Shown here piece by piece: positions 32,698 to 35,067 of a stretch of DNA of 35,067 nt (position 1 is the first letter of the stretch; every line of letters begins with the position of its first letter). The notes under the pieces were generated by a model. The model searched no databases, was not told where the DNA came from, and saw nothing but the letters and a program-made list of their open reading frames with translations. The DNA comes from Prevotella sp. UBA2739 (GTDB lineage Bacteria; Bacteroidota; Bacteroidia; Bacteroidales; Bacteroidaceae), in the NCBI GenBank assembly GCA_002353525.1, contig DEJV01000054.1, forward strand, positions 3,230-38,296. The letters run 5' to 3'. Position numbers and translations under genes: made by a program.

Positions 32698-33477
32698 ATG
32701 ATTAGAATTGAGAACCTCTCCATCGGCTATCTGCAGAAAGACCACACCAAGGTGGTGGCATCGGGTTTCACTGCCACCTTGATGGGTGGCGAACTGACTT
32801 GTCTGATTGGTGCCAACGGAGTGGGTAAGTCTACACTTTTGCGCACATTGTCGGCCTTTCAGCCAAAATTGGACGGCCACATCTATATCGACGACAAGGA
32901 ACTGAGCCAGTATTCCGACAAAGAACTGGCGCGCATCATTGGTGTGGTGCTGACCAAACGACCGCATATTACCAATATGACCGTCACCGAAATGGTAGGA
33001 CTGGGCCGTAGCCCTTACACAGGTTTCTGGGGAACGCTCAACAGCGATGACTTGAACATCGTCAGAGAGGCCATCCATCTGGTGGGCATCGACGACCTTG
33101 CCCAACGCATGATACAAACATTGAGCGATGGAGAGAAACAAAAGGTAATGATTGCCAAGGCCTTAGCACAACAGACACCCGTCATCTATCTTGACGAACC
33201 GACGGCCTTCCTCGATTTTCCCAGCAAGGTGGAGATGATGCAGCTGTTGCTTCGGCTAAGCCGGGAGACTGGCAAAACCATCTTCCTCTCCACCCACGAC
33301 CTGGAACTGGCTCTGCAAATTGCCGATAAGCTGTGGCTGATGGACAGGGAAGAAGGACTGACGGTAGGCTCACCCCGGCAACTGGCCGACAGCGGTCATC
33401 TCAGCCGGTATATCGAACGGAAGAAAGGAATCCGCTTCGACTGTGACAATCTGGTCATCCACATCGTGAAAGACTAA
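32698..33477 (+). CDS. FecE/HmuV-like ABC transporter ATP-binding protein
   Basis: Cytoplasmic ATPase of the iron-siderophore, heme or cobalamin uptake class. It shows Walker A GANGVGKST (38-46), a Q-loop region in the form of GVVLTKRPHITNMTV where the usual glutamine is replaced by threonine or lysine, signature LSDGEKQKV, Walker B VIYLDEPTAFLD, and H-loop STHD. It has 259 residues, the usual length. No permease (FecCD/BtuC) or binding protein gene is adjacent, so the ATPase is orphaned in this window. It begins 48 bases after the S41 gene on the same strand. The substrate cannot be assigned. Confidence 0.9.
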   Translation: MIRIENLSIGYLQKDHTKVVASGFTATLMGGELTCLIGANGVGKSTLLRTLSAFQPKLDGHIYIDDKELSQYSDKELARIIGVVLTKRPHITNMTVTEMVGLGRSPYTGFWGTLNSDDLNIVREAIHLVGIDDLAQRMIQTLSDGEKQKVMIAKALAQQTPVIYLDEPTAFLDFPSKVEMMQLLLRLSRETGKTIFLSTHDLELALQIADKLWLMDREEGLTVGSPRQLADSGHLSRYIERKKGIRFDCDNLVIHIVKD

Positions 33478-33569
33478 AAAAGATGGTCTTTAGCTTACAA
33501 AACAGAAAAAAATAACAGTAAAAACGAAAAAATCTTTATTCGTCATACACAATTCTCAATTTATTTGCG

Positions 33570-33577
33570 TATCTTTG
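33570..33577 (+). promoter_or_regulatory. Promoter -7 element of the tRNA pair
   Basis: TATCTTTG fits TAnnTTTG, 21 bases upstream of tRNA-Leu. The -33 region (about 33546-33550) is weak. Confidence 0.6.
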
Positions 33578-33597
33578 CACCCGTCTTACGAGGATAA

Positions 33598-33679
33598 GCG
33601 CCTGTGGCGGAATTGGTAGACGCGCTAGACTTAGGATCTAGTATCTCACGATGTGCAGGTTCGAGTCCTGTCAGGCGCA
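33598..33679 (+). tRNA. tRNA-Leu (anticodon TAG)
   Basis: The acceptor GCGCCTG pairs perfectly with CAGGCGC at 33672-33678, discriminator A at 33679. The D-arm is GCGGAATTGGTAGACGC, the anticodon stem CTAGA/TCTAG closes a loop CTTAGGA with TAG, there is a long variable arm, and the T loop is TTCGAGT. CCA is not encoded. Confidence 0.96.
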
Positions 33680-33687
33680 CGCAGCAA

Positions 33688-33761
33688 GTCGGCATAGCTC
33701 AGTTGGTTAGAGTATCACCTTGACATGGTGGGGGTCCTTGGTCCGAATCCAAGTGTCGACA
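33688..33761 (+). tRNA. tRNA-Val (anticodon GAC)
   Basis: The acceptor GTCGGCA pairs with TGTCGAC (33754-33760) with one G-T pair, discriminator A at 33761. The anticodon stem TCACC/GGTGG (last pair C-G, first T-G) closes loop TTGACAT with GAC. The T arm is CTTGG TCCGAAT CCAAG: position 55 is C where nearly all tRNAs have T (pseudouridine). CCA is not encoded. It is 8 bases after tRNA-Leu and probably co-transcribed. Confidence 0.93.
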
Positions 33762-33762
33762 C

Positions 33763-33801
33763 AAAATAAAAGTGACTGATTTTCAGTCACTTTTATTTTT
33801 T
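33763..33801 (+). terminator. Terminator of the tRNA pair
   Basis: Stem 33763-33779 with 33783-33799 around a TTT loop, centred on AGTGACTGA/TCAGTCACT, followed by T-rich sequence. It begins two bases after tRNA-Val. Confidence 0.88.
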
Positions 33802-33832
33802 ACCTCTATCTCATATTCGACACAGAGAATTT

Positions 33833-33911
33833 TTGACATAGAGACATAGAGACATTTTTAGACGCAATGATTTTCAACGGTCTATATATTGTCTCTATGT
33901 CTCTATGTCAA
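33833..33911. repeat. 22-bp perfect inverted repeat between tRNA-Val and asd
   Basis: Arms 33833-33854 and 33890-33911 match at all 22 positions, with a 35-base loop. Each arm itself repeats the 9-mer GACATAGAGA/TCTCTATGTC. It lies 14 bases beyond the asd stop codon and could end asd transcription or protect its 3' end. There is no T-tract in either direction. Confidence 0.85.
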
Positions 33912-33924
33912 AGCTTCTCTATGT

Positions 33925-34935
33925 CTAGAATTTCTCTTTGGTGATGAGATACTCAGCAATCTGAACAGCATTCAGGGCTGCGCCCTTGCGAATCTGGTCG
34001 CCACTGAGCCAGAAGGTCAGGCCATTCTCGTCGCTCAGGTCCTTGCGTACACGACCTACATAGATATCATCCTTGCCAGCTGTATCGAGCGGCATCGGAT
34101 AAACCAGATTGGTGGGGTCGTCAACCAGTGTGCAACCAGGAGCAGCGGCAATAGCCTTTTGTGCCTCTTCCACGCTGATGGGACGCTCTGTCTCAATCCA
34201 CACCGACTCAGAATGCGAGCGCAACGAGCTGACACGCACACACATGGCCGAGCATTTTGCATCGGTATGCATGATTTTCCGTGTCTCGTTATACATCTTC
34301 ATCTCCTCCTTCGTGTAGCCGTTCGGCTGGAACACGTCAATCTGTGGTATCACATTATAAGCCAGCTGATGGGCGAACTTCTTGATGGTCTTCACCTCAC
34401 CCGTCTCTACAATCTCCTTATATTGCTGCTGCAACTCAGCCATAGCTGCGGCACCAGCACCACTGGCACTCTGATATGAGCTGACGTGGATGCGCTTGAT
34501 GTGCGACAGATTCTCCAGCGGCTGCAACACCACCACCATCATGATGGTCGTGCAGTTGGGATTGGCAATGATACCCCGTGGACGGTTCAGCGCATCCTCG
34601 GCATTGCACTCTGGCACCACCAAAGGCACATCCTCGTCCATGCGGAAAGCACTGGAGTTGTCAATCATCACGGCACCATATTTCGTAATTGTCTCAGCAA
34701 ATTCTTTCGACGTTCCAGCACCCGCACTCGTAAAGGCGATGTCCACATCCTTGAAATCATCGTTGTGCTGCAACAGTTTCACCTCATACTCCTTCCCCTT
34801 GAACGTATATTTACGGCCGGCACTACGCTCGCTGCCAAACAATACCAACTCATCCATCGGGAAGTTTCTCTCTGCCAGAATCCGCAGGAACTCCTGTCCT
34901 ACAGCTCCGCTTGCTCCAACAATTGCTACTTTCAT
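33925..34935 (-). CDS. asd: Aspartate-semialdehyde dehydrogenase
   Basis: Reduces aspartyl phosphate to aspartate semialdehyde with NADPH, the branch point to lysine/diaminopimelate, threonine and methionine. It shows MKVAIVGASGAVGQEFLRIL with the nucleotide-binding GASGAVG, the active-site C128 in NPNCTT, SSYQSASGAGAAAM, and H241 in SLRSHSE. It has 336 residues, normal. The ATG at 34935 was chosen because the nucleotide-binding strand begins there; an upstream in-frame ATG at 34965 adds a MKLNINFKVK lead with no function. The promoter TAACTTTG at 34974-34981 on the minus strand would place the transcript start near 34967. It is a single gene, convergent with the tRNAs. Confidence 0.96.
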   Translation of the reverse strand: MKVAIVGASGAVGQEFLRILAERNFPMDELVLFGSERSAGRKYTFKGKEYEVKLLQHNDDFKDVDIAFTSAGAGTSKEFAETITKYGAVMIDNSSAFRMDEDVPLVVPECNAEDALNRPRGIIANPNCTTIMMVVVLQPLENLSHIKRIHVSSYQSASGAGAAAMAELQQQYKEIVETGEVKTIKKFAHQLAYNVIPQIDVFQPNGYTKEEMKMYNETRKIMHTDAKCSAMCVRVSSLRSHSESVWIETERPISVEEAQKAIAAAPGCTLVDDPTNLVYPMPLDTAGKDDIYVGRVRKDLSDENGLTFWLSGDQIRKGAALNAVQIAEYLITKEKF

Positions 34936-34973
34936 TTTTACCTTAAAATTAATGTTTAGTTTCAATTCGTGTG

Positions 34974-34981
34974 CAAAGTTA
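34974..34981 (-). promoter_or_regulatory. Promoter -7 element of asd
   Basis: TAACTTTG on the minus strand, 38 bases upstream of the chosen asd ATG. The upstream region is AT-rich repeats of AATTATC/AATTGTC, so the -33 element is not clear. Confidence 0.65.
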
Positions 34982-35025
34982 CGAAATAATTATCAATTAT
35001 CAATTGTCAATTATCAATTAATTTG

Positions 35026-35033
35026 TATCTTTG
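35026..35033 (+). promoter_or_regulatory. Promoter -7 element of a gene beyond the right edge
   Basis: TATCTTTG fits TAnnTTTG, with TTG at 35004-35006 upstream. The remaining 34 bases contain no open start, so the gene it serves must begin beyond 35067. Confidence 0.45.
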
Positions 35034-35067
35034 CAAATGAAATGACATCATTTGCGTCATATTTTCC

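Noticed and set aside
33889..34479. A 196-codon open frame on the plus strand over asd
   Set aside because: It is antisense to a confident asd gene and begins inside the inverted repeat; no protein family is recognisable.

Overview
The window looks like a chromosomal segment of a Bacteroidales gut or rumen bacterium, most likely in the Prevotella group. The evidence is two SusC/SusD systems, an ECF sigma / FecR pair with a matching STN-type SusC, DUF1735, DUF4843, PKD-like and DUF4838 proteins, and repeated Bacteroidota promoters of the form TTTG-N19-21-TAnnTTTG. tRNA genes lack an encoded CCA. Base composition is moderate to high for the group and is clearly highest in the DUF4838 gene near the left end.

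Left part (1-13800). A partial glycyl-tRNA synthetase gene (minus) stands back to back with a DUF4838 glycosidase-like gene (plus). The latter converges on a seven-gene minus-strand polysaccharide utilisation locus (PUL 1): SusC, SusD_2-type SusD, GH18 endoglycosidase-like lipoprotein, DUF1735-LamG lipoprotein, DUF1735-F5/8 lipoprotein, DUF1573 protein and GH29 alpha-L-fucosidase. The GH18/DUF1735 core is the arrangement known from Bacteroides loci for N-glycans, so I infer that PUL 1 imports and trims host glycoprotein N-glycans, with the fucosidase and perhaps the DUF4838 enzyme removing outer decorations. An array of six 23-bp palindrome-bearing repeats lies between the converging genes.

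Middle (13800-25960). A GH127-type beta-L-arabinofuranosidase gene with its own promoter is flanked by two intergenic regions packed with REP-like palindromes. It is followed by PUL 2 (minus): STN-SusC, SusD, DUF4843 lipoprotein, PKD-like lipoprotein and a TlpA-type thioredoxin protein. PUL 2 has no glycosidase. It faces an ECF sigma factor and FecR-type anti-sigma gene (plus), which probably form its trans-envelope switch: substrate at SusC, STN domain to FecR, release of sigma, transcription of PUL 2.

Right part (25960-35067). After a strong terminator come three closely spaced promoter modules, topoisomerase IV subunit A (parC), a DUF3316 protein, an S41 peptidase lipoprotein and a FecE-like ABC ATPase, all plus strand and tightly packed. 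Then tRNA-Leu(TAG) and tRNA-Val(GAC) with a terminator, and a convergent aspartate-semialdehyde dehydrogenase gene (asd). A 65-bp promoter cassette found upstream of parC recurs almost unchanged upstream of the GH127 gene, which is one of the more unusual features here. All function calls rest on reading the sequence; no database search was run.
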